Assembly: GCA_027622975.1 (NCBI GenBank)
Contig: JAQBVN010000021.1
Span: 1 to 42,255, forward strand
Direction: 5' to 3'
Origin: Bacteroidota bacterium
GTDB lineage: Bacteria; Bacteroidota; Bacteroidia; Flavobacteriales_D; Sanyastnellaceae
DNA length: 42,255 nt
A program made the position numbers and the translations under genes. The notes under the pieces were generated by a model. The model made no database searches, was not told where the DNA came from, and was given only the letters and a program-made list of their open reading frames with translations. Shown here piece by piece: positions 34,833 through 42,255 of this stretch (within the stretch, counting starts at the first letter, position 1; each line of letters begins with the position of its first letter).

Positions 34833-34842
34833 GGTCATCGGG

Positions 34843-35325
34843 TCAGAGGGAAGAACGAAGGGCAAGCATTTTCAGGACGCCCACAGCCGCCTCGATGCCC
34901 TTGTTGCCCAAAGAGCCTCCAGACCTGGCGGCCGCCTGGTCATGTGTGTCGTCGGTCAAGACGCAAAACATCACGGGCTTTCCGGTGTCCTGGGACACGC
35001 GCAGGATGCCTTGAGCCGCTGAAGCGCAGACAAAGTCAAAATGTGCTGTTTCGCCGCGAATCACTGAACCAATCGCAATGACCCCGTCGATCTCATCACG
35101 TTGAGCCAACCATTGGGCACCAAGTGGGAGCTCAAAGCTTCCAGGAACCCAGTGGATGCGAATGGAGGATTCCGGAACAGACGCCTCAGACAGCACGGAC
35201 AACGCCCCTTCGAGCATGCCTCGGGTGTACGTCTCGTTCCATTCAGACACGACGATGCCCACACGAAGGTGGGCACCGTTTGGCAAGTCCTCAGACTTGA
35301 ATTGACTCAAATTGGTTGTCGCCAT
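34843..35325 (-). CDS. ribH: 6,7-dimethyl-8-ribityllumazine synthase
   Basis: 160 residues from ATG 35325 (a TTG at 35331 is possible). It condenses the ribityl-aminouracil with dihydroxybutanone phosphate in riboflavin synthesis, forming a pentamer or icosahedral shell. Visible signatures: RVGIVVSEWNETYTRGMLEGA, the substrate-binding PGSFELPLGAQWL, AIGSVIRGETAHFDFV with the catalytic His, GKPVMFCVLT, and GNKGIEAA. It lies 12 bases after the TPR gene; this TPR-ribH pairing is common in Bacteroidota. Confidence 0.97.
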   Translation of the reverse strand: MATTNLSQFKSEDLPNGAHLRVGIVVSEWNETYTRGMLEGALSVLSEASVPESSIRIHWVPGSFELPLGAQWLAQRDEIDGVIAIGSVIRGETAHFDFVCASAAQGILRVSQDTGKPVMFCVLTDDTHDQAAARSGGSLGNKGIEAAVGVLKMLALRSSL

Positions 35326-35337
35326 GGACAAAGAGAA

Positions 35338-36024
35338 TCAGCGCGTCAACGAGGCAGCGAGGCCCGTGGCATTCGCGGCGTAGGTCGAGTTGGGAAAATC
35401 CTCGGCCAAAGATTCAAACACGTCTTGGGCCTTGTCCTCCTTGCCCAATTCGAGCAACACGAGACCCTGCTTGTACGCACACATGGGGGCCAAGGCTCTT
35501 GCGGCCAATCCGGCAGCAGCGCGGTTGGCGGCCGCTGCAAAATGACGTTCTGCCTCGTCCAAATTGCCCAACTCCACGAGGCAATCACCGATGTTGGATT
35601 CGACCAAGGGCCCGAAGACATCATCGTCAAATCCACATTGTTCGAAAGCCTCCACGGCTTCTTGGAATCTCGCAGCGTCTCGGTGGATGATGCCGAGTTC
35701 AAAGGCAGCACGCGCTGCGGCTGGTGTTCCCGCATGGTCCATCAGGACCTCCTCCAGACCCGCACTTAAACCATCACCCAACATGGCGAGGTCGGCACTG
35801 TCTTTGGCAAAATAGTGCTCTGCCATGAAAGCTGCTTCTTCAGCTTCACGCTCAGCAGGGGCCACGATCAAACTCGTGTAGCCAATGACGAGGAGAATCA
35901 CCGCAGACACGGCTCCGAGGCCCATGGTCAGTTGCTTTCGGTTCTTGTCTACAAACCGTTCTGTTTGGGTGTAGAGTTCGTCTACGTTGACGATCACGTC
36001 TTCTTGGTTGGATTTCTTCGCCAT
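35338..36024 (-). CDS. TPR-containing membrane protein (YfgM-like)
   Basis: 228 residues. The N-terminal cytoplasmic part (MAKKSNQEDVIVNVDELYTQ) is followed by one transmembrane helix at about 34-55 and a periplasmic helical-repeat region. Repeats near 100-228 have TPR spacing (AAFELGIIHRDAARFQEAVEAF, LGNLDEAERHFAAAA, LGKEDKAQDVFESL). It resembles YfgM/TPR_21 ancillary proteins that associate with SecYEG, which is inference. It is the first gene of the ribH-M1-bioY-M1 run and divergent from recF with 41 bases between starts. A -7 element is present at 36045-36052. Confidence 0.85.
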   Translation of the reverse strand: MAKKSNQEDVIVNVDELYTQTERFVDKNRKQLTMGLGAVSAVILLVIGYTSLIVAPAEREAEEAAFMAEHYFAKDSADLAMLGDGLSAGLEEVLMDHAGTPAAARAAFELGIIHRDAARFQEAVEAFEQCGFDDDVFGPLVESNIGDCLVELGNLDEAERHFAAAANRAAAGLAARALAPMCAYKQGLVLLELGKEDKAQDVFESLAEDFPNSTYAANATGLAASLTR

Positions 36025-36044
36025 GAGGATTAGTTAACGGAGGA

Positions 36045-36052
36045 CAAAAATA
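36045..36052 (-). promoter_or_regulatory. -7 element for the TPR-ribH-M1-bioY-M1 operon
   Basis: The minus strand reads TATTTTTG, an exact TAnnTTTG match ending 21 bases from the ATG at 36024. The leader would be about 16 bases. The recF start lies on the other side of this 41-base divergent spacer, with no equally good plus-strand element. Confidence 0.5.
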
Positions 36053-36065
36053 AGAAATTCGCACA

Positions 36066-37271
36066 ATGCGCCTCGAAGAACTTCATCTGGTCCATTTTAA
36101 GAACCACGCTGGGGCCGATTTAACCCTCGGTCCTCAAGTCAATTGTTTCTTGGGAGACAATGGCAGTGGGAAGACCAATGTTCTGGATGCTGTGCACTAT
36201 TTGTGCTTTTGCAAGAGCTATTTCAATCCGATTGATGCCCAAAACATTGCCCATGACGAGCCTTTCATGCTGATTCAAGGGGATTTTGACCGCCTGGGCC
36301 GCAAGGAGCGAGTCAGTTGTGGTGTGCAGAGGGGGGCCAAAAAGCAATTCAAGCGAAACGACAAGCCCTACGCCAAATTGGCTGAGCACATTGGGAGATT
36401 CCCTGCAGTCATGATTGCTCCTGATGATGCAGAACTCGTGCAGGGAGGGAGTGAGGTTCGTCGGAAGTGGCTCGACGCAGTGATCAGCCAATACGATCGT
36501 TCCTACCTCGATGCGCTGATTGAATTGAACAAGGCCTTGATTCAACGCAACGCCTTGCTGAGGTATTTCGCCGAGAACAGAACTTTTGACTCCGGCATGC
36601 TGGAGCCATGGGATGCGGCCATGGCGCCCAAAGCGGCTTTGGTGGCAAAGGCGAGGAGGGCCTTTTTGGAATCGTTCTTGCCAGGTTTTCACGCGGCATA
36701 CGAGGAGATTTCTGGTGGGGCCGAACAGATGTCTCTTTCCTTGACATCTCACGTTCCTGAAGATGCAGAAGCCGTTCAGACGCTGATGCAACAGGCCCAA
36801 GGTGAGGATCGCCGTTTGCGAAGGACCACGGTTGGTATTCACAAGGATGACGTGATTTTTGAGCTTGGGAATCACCCTTTGAAACGGTTTGGAAGCCAAG
36901 GGCAGCAGAAATCTTTTCTGGTGGCTTTGCGTTTGGCCCAGCTTGCATTCATTGAAGAGGCCACGGGTGTCAAGCCCATTTTGCTTCTCGACGACATTTT
37001 TGACAAAATCGACGAGAAGCGTGTCGAGGCCTTGATGCGCCGGGTTACCAACGGGTCCTTTGGTCAGGTGTTCATCACCGACACCCATCTAGGCAGGATT
37101 CCCGAACTTTTTGCCCCAACCGGCGCCGATGTTCGGGTGTTTGAGGTTCATCAAGGGGAGGTTAAGCCTCACGATCCCGTGCTCCCCCAATCCAGAGAGC
37201 TCCCCACCCGGAAGGAAGCATCACCCAAGCGTCCGTCCACCCGCAAAACCGCCAAGACCCACAAGTCATGA
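36066..37271 (+). CDS. recF: DNA repair and replication protein RecF
   Basis: 401 residues. SMC-like ATPase that loads RecA at gaps with RecO and RecR. MRLEELHLVHFKNH is the typical start. Walker A is GDNGSGKT (30-37), the signature motif is in FGSQGQQKSFLVALRLAQ, and Walker B is PILLLDDIFDKID. A basic tail of about 35 residues (KEASPKRPSTRKTAKTHK) follows the ATPase core. It overlaps the DUF721 gene by four bases (ATGA). It is not next to dnaA or dnaN here. Confidence 0.97.
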   Translation: MRLEELHLVHFKNHAGADLTLGPQVNCFLGDNGSGKTNVLDAVHYLCFCKSYFNPIDAQNIAHDEPFMLIQGDFDRLGRKERVSCGVQRGAKKQFKRNDKPYAKLAEHIGRFPAVMIAPDDAELVQGGSEVRRKWLDAVISQYDRSYLDALIELNKALIQRNALLRYFAENRTFDSGMLEPWDAAMAPKAALVAKARRAFLESFLPGFHAAYEEISGGAEQMSLSLTSHVPEDAEAVQTLMQQAQGEDRRLRRTTVGIHKDDVIFELGNHPLKRFGSQGQQKSFLVALRLAQLAFIEEATGVKPILLLDDIFDKIDEKRVEALMRRVTNGSFGQVFITDTHLGRIPELFAPTGADVRVFEVHQGEVKPHDPVLPQSRELPTRKEASPKRPSTRKTAKTHKS

Positions 37272-37603
37272 GGAAGCGAGCACCCATCCGCAATTCCGCC
37301 GACATTGAACGTGCCGAGAACAGTTCACGACCCTTGTCGGATGTGATTCAGCATTTTCTGAGGGTGCATCGAATGAGCGGGAGAATGGACGAGGTGGAAG
37401 TTCGGGAGGCGTGGCGAGAGGTGTTTGGGACGGCGGTGGAAAACAGGACTCGAAAGTTGAGTTTGAAAAAGGATGGTACGTTGATTTGCATGCTCGACAG
37501 CGGCCCGCTCAAGGAGGAGTTTCAGCATGGAAAACAGGAAATCGTGGACCGGTTGAATGAGCACATGGGCCGAAAGGTGGTTTCTGCGGTTCGCATCCTC
37601 TGA
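37268..37603 (+). CDS. DUF721 (DciA-like) protein
   Basis: 111 residues. DUF721 domain: PLSDVIQHFLRVHRM, VREAWREVFGTAVENRTRKLSLKKDGTL split across the core, and the end of the fold in LNEHMGRKVVSAVRIL. DUF721 relatives include DciA, a loader of the replicative helicase in bacteria lacking DnaC. recF-DUF721 pairing is widespread in Bacteroidota. The start overlaps the recF stop, so the two are translationally coupled. A replication role here is inferred by family and context. Confidence 0.9.
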   Translation: MRKRAPIRNSADIERAENSSRPLSDVIQHFLRVHRMSGRMDEVEVREAWREVFGTAVENRTRKLSLKKDGTLICMLDSGPLKEEFQHGKQEIVDRLNEHMGRKVVSAVRIL

Positions 37604-37691
37604 AAATCGCCCCTTCTGGTGCAACTTGCGGCCTTGGTATGCGGTTGTTGACATGCCGTGAACGCTCTTCGCAGGTTGAGCGCCTTGAACA

Positions 37692-39716
37692 ATGAACAGG
37701 AACATGAAGTCTCGTCATCACATTTTTCAGATCCTTCCGATTCCGTTGTGGGTCGTGTTGGTCAGTGGCTCATTGGTGCTGATTTCAGGTTCTTTTCGCC
37801 CGCGCCATTTTCATTCAGAGTCTTTTCATAGCAGGGCGTTCATGAGTGCGTACGGTGGATTGCCTGACACATCCAATGCGTTGTTCACTGGGAGTGGAAA
37901 ATGTGCGGGCTGCCATGGGACGGACCCCAATCATTTTGCCAATGTGGTTGGCCAAACCTACCCAGCGGTTCCCATGCCCAATGGCCATGACGTCAACCCT
38001 ACGGACCAATGGCGCAGTTCGTTGATGGCCAACAGCGCCAAGGATCCTTTTTGGCGCGCCAAGGTGGCACATGAAGTGGCCATCAATCCATCACATCAGC
38101 TTGAATTGGAGGATAAATGCACATCTTGTCACGCTCCCTTGGGGCATTTCAACGCGCATCACCTTGGCGCGGAGCATTACGCCATGGCCCAGTTGTTTCA
38201 GGACAGCTTGGCTTTGGACGGTGTGAGTTGTGTGGCGTGTCATCAACAATCTCCGGGATCGGGAAACAACCACAGTGGGGTGCTGGCGTTTGACAGTGCC
38301 ATGATTTACGGACCCTATGGGGCGGGAAAGGACGATCCACCGCTGTATGACCCTCCCATGATTACCTACACTGGATACAACATTGGATACGGTGCCCATG
38401 TGGATGGTTCCGCAGTCTGCGCGGGTTGCCACACCTTGGTCACCCACACTGCAGACTTGGAGGGAAATCTCACGGGAGGGGACTACGTGGAACAAGCCAC
38501 GTACCATGAATGGCTGAATTCAGTGTATGCCGATGAAGGCGAGATGCCGACTTCTTGTCAAGATTGCCACATGCCCAAGGTGGATGGTCCGGTGATGATT
38601 AGTTCGGGTTACGCCTTTCTTGAACCCCGGTCGCCATTCAGTCAGCACCTCCTTGTCGGAGGGAACGTCCAAATGCTCGAGATCATGCGCGACAACCTTG
38701 ATGTTTTGGGCTTAACGGCTTCAGAAGCACAATTCGATAGCACCATTCAATGGACACGTAACCAGTTGCAAGGGGAGACTGTTGAATTGAGTCTAGAGGG
38801 AGGATGGAGTGAATTGGGTGGGACGGTCATTGTGCGCGTGACCAACAAGGCGGGCCACAAATTTCCTTCCGGGTATCCAGCACGTCGCGCGTGGCTTGAA
38901 GTGGTGGCTCACAACGGCATGGATACGCTTTGGCACAATGGCGGTTGGGAAGAGGGTGGCTTCCTAGTGGGGGTGGATGAGCAGCCGTTTGAGGTGTTTG
39001 AGCCTCATTACAATTGGATCACGGAGGAAGATGAGGTTCAGGTGTATGAACTGGTGGCAGTGGATGTCAACGGGGTTCCCACCAATGTGCTGGAGCGCGC
39101 TGCCGCGTCAGCCAAGGACAATCGCCTGCTTCCTTTGGGATTCAGTCTCGACAGCCCGTTTTACGATACGACACGCGTCGAAGGAGCTGCGTTGATGGAC
39201 CAAAATTTCACGTCCCAGGCCGGAGCTGGCATGGACGAATTGATTTATGAAATCAACCCCATTGATGTTGACATCACGGGTGGTGACTGTTGCAATGTGA
39301 CAGTGGATGTGCGCATGTGGTACCAAAGTATGCCGGCTCGATGGCTCAACCCCATGTTTGCTATTCAAGATAGCAGCATTCAAGCGTTTGAAGCCATGTT
39401 TCAGGCCCAAGGTGCAGCACCCGAATTGGTGGCATTTGAGCGGGTGGTTATTCCCGTGACGGGTGGCATAGGGGATGCATCTCGACGCGACATTTCTGTG
39501 CATCCAAATCCCACAAGGGACGGCCGCGTCTCTGTGACGATGACCCTAGGAGACACAGGGACATTGTGGGAGCTCTACAACCCAGCGGGATCGCGTATTC
39601 AGCACGGGATCACGTCGTCCACGTTTGAACTGCAGCTCCCCGCGACGGCAGGAACGTATGTGCTAAGGGTGCATGGCGGTGCGCAAACGTGGACCCGACG
39701 CATCGTTAGGAATTGA
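37692..39716 (+). CDS. Five-heme cytochrome c with T9SS type A sorting domain
   Basis: 674 residues, with an N-terminal hydrophobic signal at about 13-33. Five CxxCH heme sites: 71-75 (CAGCH), 143-147 (CTSCH), 180-184 (CVACH), 243-247 (CAGCH) and 289-293 (CQDCH). Several additional His residues could be distal ligands. A beta-rich middle region (about 345-585) contains TNKAGHKFPSGYPARRAW, found in multiheme proteins of the cytochrome c554/NrfA-like group. The last 75 residues (DISVHPNPTRDGRVSV ... GTYVLRVHG) are a T9SS type A C-terminal domain. It is thus expected to be matured by Ccm in the periplasm, then exported to the surface. The electron donor or acceptor is unknown. Confidence 0.9.
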   Translation: MNRNMKSRHHIFQILPIPLWVVLVSGSLVLISGSFRPRHFHSESFHSRAFMSAYGGLPDTSNALFTGSGKCAGCHGTDPNHFANVVGQTYPAVPMPNGHDVNPTDQWRSSLMANSAKDPFWRAKVAHEVAINPSHQLELEDKCTSCHAPLGHFNAHHLGAEHYAMAQLFQDSLALDGVSCVACHQQSPGSGNNHSGVLAFDSAMIYGPYGAGKDDPPLYDPPMITYTGYNIGYGAHVDGSAVCAGCHTLVTHTADLEGNLTGGDYVEQATYHEWLNSVYADEGEMPTSCQDCHMPKVDGPVMISSGYAFLEPRSPFSQHLLVGGNVQMLEIMRDNLDVLGLTASEAQFDSTIQWTRNQLQGETVELSLEGGWSELGGTVIVRVTNKAGHKFPSGYPARRAWLEVVAHNGMDTLWHNGGWEEGGFLVGVDEQPFEVFEPHYNWITEEDEVQVYELVAVDVNGVPTNVLERAAASAKDNRLLPLGFSLDSPFYDTTRVEGAALMDQNFTSQAGAGMDELIYEINPIDVDITGGDCCNVTVDVRMWYQSMPARWLNPMFAIQDSSIQAFEAMFQAQGAAPELVAFERVVIPVTGGIGDASRRDISVHPNPTRDGRVSVTMTLGDTGTLWELYNPAGSRIQHGITSSTFELQLPATAGTYVLRVHGGAQTWTRRIVRN

Positions 39717-39785
39717 GCCGCTGATCCGCTGAGTCGTAGACCCGAGGATCTAAGGTGCGGTGCCTCTTGTCCTTGAATTCGTTTG

Positions 39786-41240
39786 TTACAAGTAGTCGTT
39801 GGCCAAATTCGCCAATTCAGACCGCTCGCCCTTTTCAAGTGTGATGTGGCAATACAATTCCTTGCCTCTCAAACGGTCAATGACGTAAGTAAGTCCATTG
39901 GACTGTTCATCTAGGTAAGGTGTGTCAATTTGCCGAATATCACCTGTTAAGATGATTTTTGTATTCTCTCCGGCACGGGTAATGATGGTCTTAACTTCGT
40001 GAGGCGTGAGGTTTTGAGCTTCGTCCACGATGAAAATCACATTGGACAAGGAGCGGCCCCTGATGTAGGCAAGCGGTGAAATTTGAATTTTGCCCTCCGA
40101 CCGCATGTCTTCGATGGCACGGTTCTTCCGCTCATTGGGTCCAAACTGGCTTTTGATGAAGTTGAGATTGTCAAACAAGGGCTGCATGTAAGGATTCACC
40201 TTTTCTTCGGCATCCCCGGGAAGAAAGCCCAAATCCTTGTTGCTCAGTGCCACAATGGGTCTGGCCAAGATGATCTGATTGTATTTGTTCTTTTGCTCCA
40301 AGGCTCCTGCCAGAGCCAGCAAGGTCTTTCCAGTTCCTGCCACCCCGCAAATGGTCACCAGGTTGATGTCCGGATTTTGAATGGCGTGAAGGGCAAAGGC
40401 TTGTTCAGCATTCCTGGGCTTGATGCCATAGGCGTACGCCTTGTCGACACGCTCAAGTGCTCGCTTTGATTCGTTGTGGAACACCATGGCACTGGCCGAT
40501 CCATCTCGAAGGATGTAAAAGTGATTGTTCTGCCGATCCGCGCCCAATGCTGTGACCTTTCGTGACACTCCATCGAGGTACAACCTTCGAATGACATCGC
40601 TGTCGACATTCTCCACCACCGACTTTCCGGTGTACATGTGGCGGTTGTCCTTGACCTTGCCCGTTTGATAGTCCTCCGCAGGGAGGTTCAAGGCCTTGGC
40701 TTTCAGCCTGAGGTTGATGTCTTTGGAGACCAAAATCACTTTGGTTCCAGGCTCACTCGCCTGAAGGCAAAGGGCGGAATCGAGAATCTTGTGATCGTTG
40801 GTTCGCTCAGAAAACACCCGGTTTGTCATGCTTTCAGCACATTCCGAGTCCATGATGACTTTCATCATTCCACCGGCTCCGTTCTCCACGGGAATCCAAT
40901 CCTGCAAGGCATGTCCCTGGCTTAACCGATCGATGATTCGAATCGTCTCACGTGCCTCAAAGTTGTTGGTTTCGTTGCCCACCTTGAAACGATCAAGTTC
41001 TTCGAGGACTGTGATGGGAATGGCCACCCTGTTGTCTTCGAAATTGGTGAGCGCGCTGTGGTCAAACAACAACACACATGTGTCAAGCACAAAAATCTTC
41101 GTCTTGACTGGGGTTGTGTTGGGACGGGGATTCTCAGTCTGGGTGTGCCGTGCCGGTTTCTTGGATGGCTTGCGGGATGTCTTGGGGCTCTGTGCTTTGC
41201 GATCACTCGCGGGTCTCTTGGGGGCAGGAGAAGCGGACAT
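39786..41240 (-). CDS. PhoH family ATPase with N-terminal PIN domain
   Basis: 484 residues from ATG 41240. Residues 1-46 are a Pro/Lys/Arg-rich tail of low complexity. A PIN RNase-like domain follows (TKIFVLDTCVLLFDH near 47-61 and later acidic residues in RTNDHKILDSAL, KVILVSKDINLRLKA). The PhoH ATPase domain has Walker A GVAGTGKT (about 299-306) and Walker B NVIFIVDEAQNL. This is the PIN-PhoH (PhoH2) architecture, RNA helicase/nuclease-like enzymes associated with toxin-antitoxin or RNA quality control. It lies 142 bases downstream of rimM. A one-base-short -7-like ATACTTTG lies at 41302-41309. Confidence 0.94.
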   Translation of the reverse strand: MSASPAPKRPASDRKAQSPKTSRKPSKKPARHTQTENPRPNTTPVKTKIFVLDTCVLLFDHSALTNFEDNRVAIPITVLEELDRFKVGNETNNFEARETIRIIDRLSQGHALQDWIPVENGAGGMMKVIMDSECAESMTNRVFSERTNDHKILDSALCLQASEPGTKVILVSKDINLRLKAKALNLPAEDYQTGKVKDNRHMYTGKSVVENVDSDVIRRLYLDGVSRKVTALGADRQNNHFYILRDGSASAMVFHNESKRALERVDKAYAYGIKPRNAEQAFALHAIQNPDINLVTICGVAGTGKTLLALAGALEQKNKYNQIILARPIVALSNKDLGFLPGDAEEKVNPYMQPLFDNLNFIKSQFGPNERKNRAIEDMRSEGKIQISPLAYIRGRSLSNVIFIVDEAQNLTPHEVKTIITRAGENTKIILTGDIRQIDTPYLDEQSNGLTYVIDRLRGKELYCHITLEKGERSELANLANDYL

Positions 41241-41382
41241 GGAAAGAGTTGATGGGCATCGGCTTGCCGAGAGGCCCGGTTGTGGTTTCAATTGACAATC
41301 ACAAAGTATTCTCCGCATGTCAACCCACCATGAAAGGTCAAGCACACTTCTTCACATCGATTTGAGCGTGCTTGTGGAGAAT

Positions 41383-41994
41383 TCAAGCAATGTCGAAAGC
41401 GTTGTCATCCTCATAGCTCTGATTGTCATCATCGACATCATCCTCATCGCTGTCGGCCCCTTCATGTCCGAGATAGACATCGATCAACCCCTCGGGCAAT
41501 TCCACGACCAAGGTGCGTGCCTCTCTGAGGACCTGAATCTCGATGTGGTCTGGAAGGGGGATGAACCCTTGTTGCCCACCTTCAAAGATGACCTCGAGCA
41601 TGGGGTACGCTCCTTGATCCACGACGTGAACAATCGTTCCAATGTCATCATGGGTTGCCAAGTCTATCACCTTCCATCCCTGAACCTCATGAAAATAAAA
41701 ACGACCGTCTTCGATTGGTGCCATGGCGGATGCTGGGAGCCAAACGTCCTTGCCAGCCAATGATTTGGCTTGTTCTTCGGTCGTTACATCGGCCAAACGC
41801 ACGACGTAGCGATCCTTGTTGGCGCGCAAGCTCTCAACAGCATAGGGCACAAGCATATTGTGTTGTGGAATCCACAAGGTTTCCACCGCTTCATAGGGGG
41901 CAGGATCATCGACGTCCATCCACAACACCACCTCGCCCTTGAAGGAAAAGGGCTTGGTGATTTTACCAAGAAGAAAGCAGTCGTTCTTGTTCAT
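41383..41994 (-). CDS. rimM: Ribosome maturation factor RimM
   Basis: 203 residues from ATG 41994. It assists maturation of the 30S head and binds S19. The N-terminal RimM barrel has LLGKITKPFSFKGEVVLW and the C-terminal PRC barrel has GWKVIDLATHDDIGTIV and PLPDHIEIQVL. It ends in an acidic tail of about 25 residues (DSDEDDVDDDNQSYEDD). It follows rpsP on the same strand, as in the canonical operon, but here trmD and rplS are about 39 kb away. A strong hairpin lies in the rpsP-rimM gap. Confidence 0.95.
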   Translation of the reverse strand: MNKNDCFLLGKITKPFSFKGEVVLWMDVDDPAPYEAVETLWIPQHNMLVPYAVESLRANKDRYVVRLADVTTEEQAKSLAGKDVWLPASAMAPIEDGRFYFHEVQGWKVIDLATHDDIGTIVHVVDQGAYPMLEVIFEGGQQGFIPLPDHIEIQVLREARTLVVELPEGLIDVYLGHEGADSDEDDVDDDNQSYEDDNAFDIA

Positions 41995-42021
41995 GATGCA
42001 AATGTCGGTATGGAATTTCGG

Positions 42022-42060
42022 GACATGAAAAAGGCCGCGCGAGGCGACCTTGTTCATGTC
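42022..42060 (-). promoter_or_regulatory. Long hairpin between rpsP and rimM
   Basis: Bases 42022-42038 and 42044-42060 are 17-base inverted repeats with only two mismatches around a 5-base loop (GCGAG). The minus-strand RNA stem lies after the rpsP stop and before the rimM start. The T-run next to it is only within the stem, so it is not a classical terminator. It could set rimM translation or RNA processing and thus differential expression. Confidence 0.6.
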
Positions 42061-42077
42061 CATGTCAGTTGAAGAAA

Positions 42078-42255
42078 TCAGGCGTCGCCTTTGGGTTCTT
42101 CAGCACTGTCTTCAGCAGCGGCTTCGGCTTCGGGAGCCTCTTCAGCAGCAGCTTCAGCTTCAGGAGCTTCTTCAGCAGCAGCCTCAGCTTCGGGAGCCTC
42201 TTCAGCAGCAGCTTCAGCTTCAGGAGCTTCTTCAGCAGCAGCCTCAGCTTCGGGA
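42078..42255 (-). CDS. rpsP: 30S ribosomal protein S16, C-terminal tail only (partial)
   Basis: Only the 3' end is present: 59 codons ending in EEPKGDA and a TGA at 42080-42078. The sequence consists of a ten-residue acidic/Ala repeat, EAEAAAEEAP, five times. Identification as S16 rests on position directly before rimM and on the known Ala/Glu-rich C-terminal extensions of Bacteroidota S16; the S16 core is beyond the window edge. A different protein with an acidic tail cannot be ruled out. Confidence 0.7.
   Translation of the reverse strand, partial: PEAEAAAEEAPEAEAAAEEAPEAEAAAEEAPEAEAAAEEAPEAEAAAEDSAEEPKGDA
42113..42255. repeat. 30-base tandem repeats with 60-base higher-order period in rpsP tail
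   Basis: Units of 30 bases beginning CAGCAGC (plus strand) repeat about five times and run off the window end. Bases 42121-42180 and 42181-42240 differ at only two positions, and 42241-42255 continues the same pattern. Two alternating unit types (TTCAGCTTCAGGAGC and CTCAGCTTCGGGAGC) show the last duplication was of a 60-base pair of units. Confidence 0.92.

Noticed and set aside
42113-42255. CRISPR-like regular repeat
   Set aside because: The 30-base units are directly adjacent with no spacers and encode an in-frame EAEAAAEEAP tail.

Overview
This 42.3 kb window is a gene-dense, GC-rich piece of a Bacteroidota chromosome, probably Flavobacteriia-like. The assignment rests on type IX secretion (T9SS) sorting domains of type A and type B (CHU_C), a promoter -7 element TAnnTTTG, an S46 dipeptidyl-peptidase, FISUMP and DUF4199 proteins, and a near absence of Shine-Dalgarno sequences. 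Most genes are housekeeping, and the accessory interest sits in a few places.

Region 1 (1-1412) is the right-hand end of a diversity-generating retroelement (DGR). It holds the 3' part of an adenine/AAC-rich template repeat and a complete DGR-type reverse transcriptase. The target gene and any Avd accessory gene must lie left of the window. Region 2 (1452-7660) has rplS and trmD, a divergent gene for an atypical PEP carboxylase, a glycerophosphodiester phosphodiesterase, and a secreted dockerin/FISUMP protein whose C-terminus is a gapless structural counterpart of the DGR template peptide.

Region 3 (7693-21147) is a long minus-strand run read from right to left: biotin carboxylase, a DnaQ-like exonuclease, cytochrome c maturation genes ccmB, ccmC (fused to a ccmD-like segment), ccmE (CxxxY type) and ccmF, then a DUF2520 protein, a KdsC-type phosphatase, yidC, a DUF6438 lipoprotein and an S46 peptidase. 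Region 4 (21239-24224) has the SRP RNA gene ffs, a DUF4199 membrane protein, a GT2 glycosyltransferase and mnmA.

Region 5 (24344-30370) is a three-gene unit: an ECF sigma factor, a single-pass membrane protein with extracytoplasmic PKD and CHU_C-like domains that probably acts as its anti-sigma or sensor, and a 1290-residue secreted adhesin-like protein ending in a T9SS type B sorting domain. Region 6 (30476-36024, minus) is an apparent operon of a TPR membrane protein, ribH, an M1 peptidase, bioY and a second M1 peptidase. Region 7 (36066-39716, plus) is recF, a DUF721 gene and a five-heme cytochrome c with a T9SS type A sorting domain. Region 8 (39786-42255, minus) is rpsP (3' end only, with an internally repeated acidic tail), rimM and phoH.

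Functional links visible in the window: the ccm genes would mature the secreted multiheme cytochrome; BioY supplies biotin used by the biotin carboxylase system; the canonical rpsP-rimM-trmD-rplS operon is split into two halves that lie at opposite ends of the window. Several -7 elements sit 5-9 bases from start codons. With ffs as an internal ruler, trmD and mnmA at least look leaderless.
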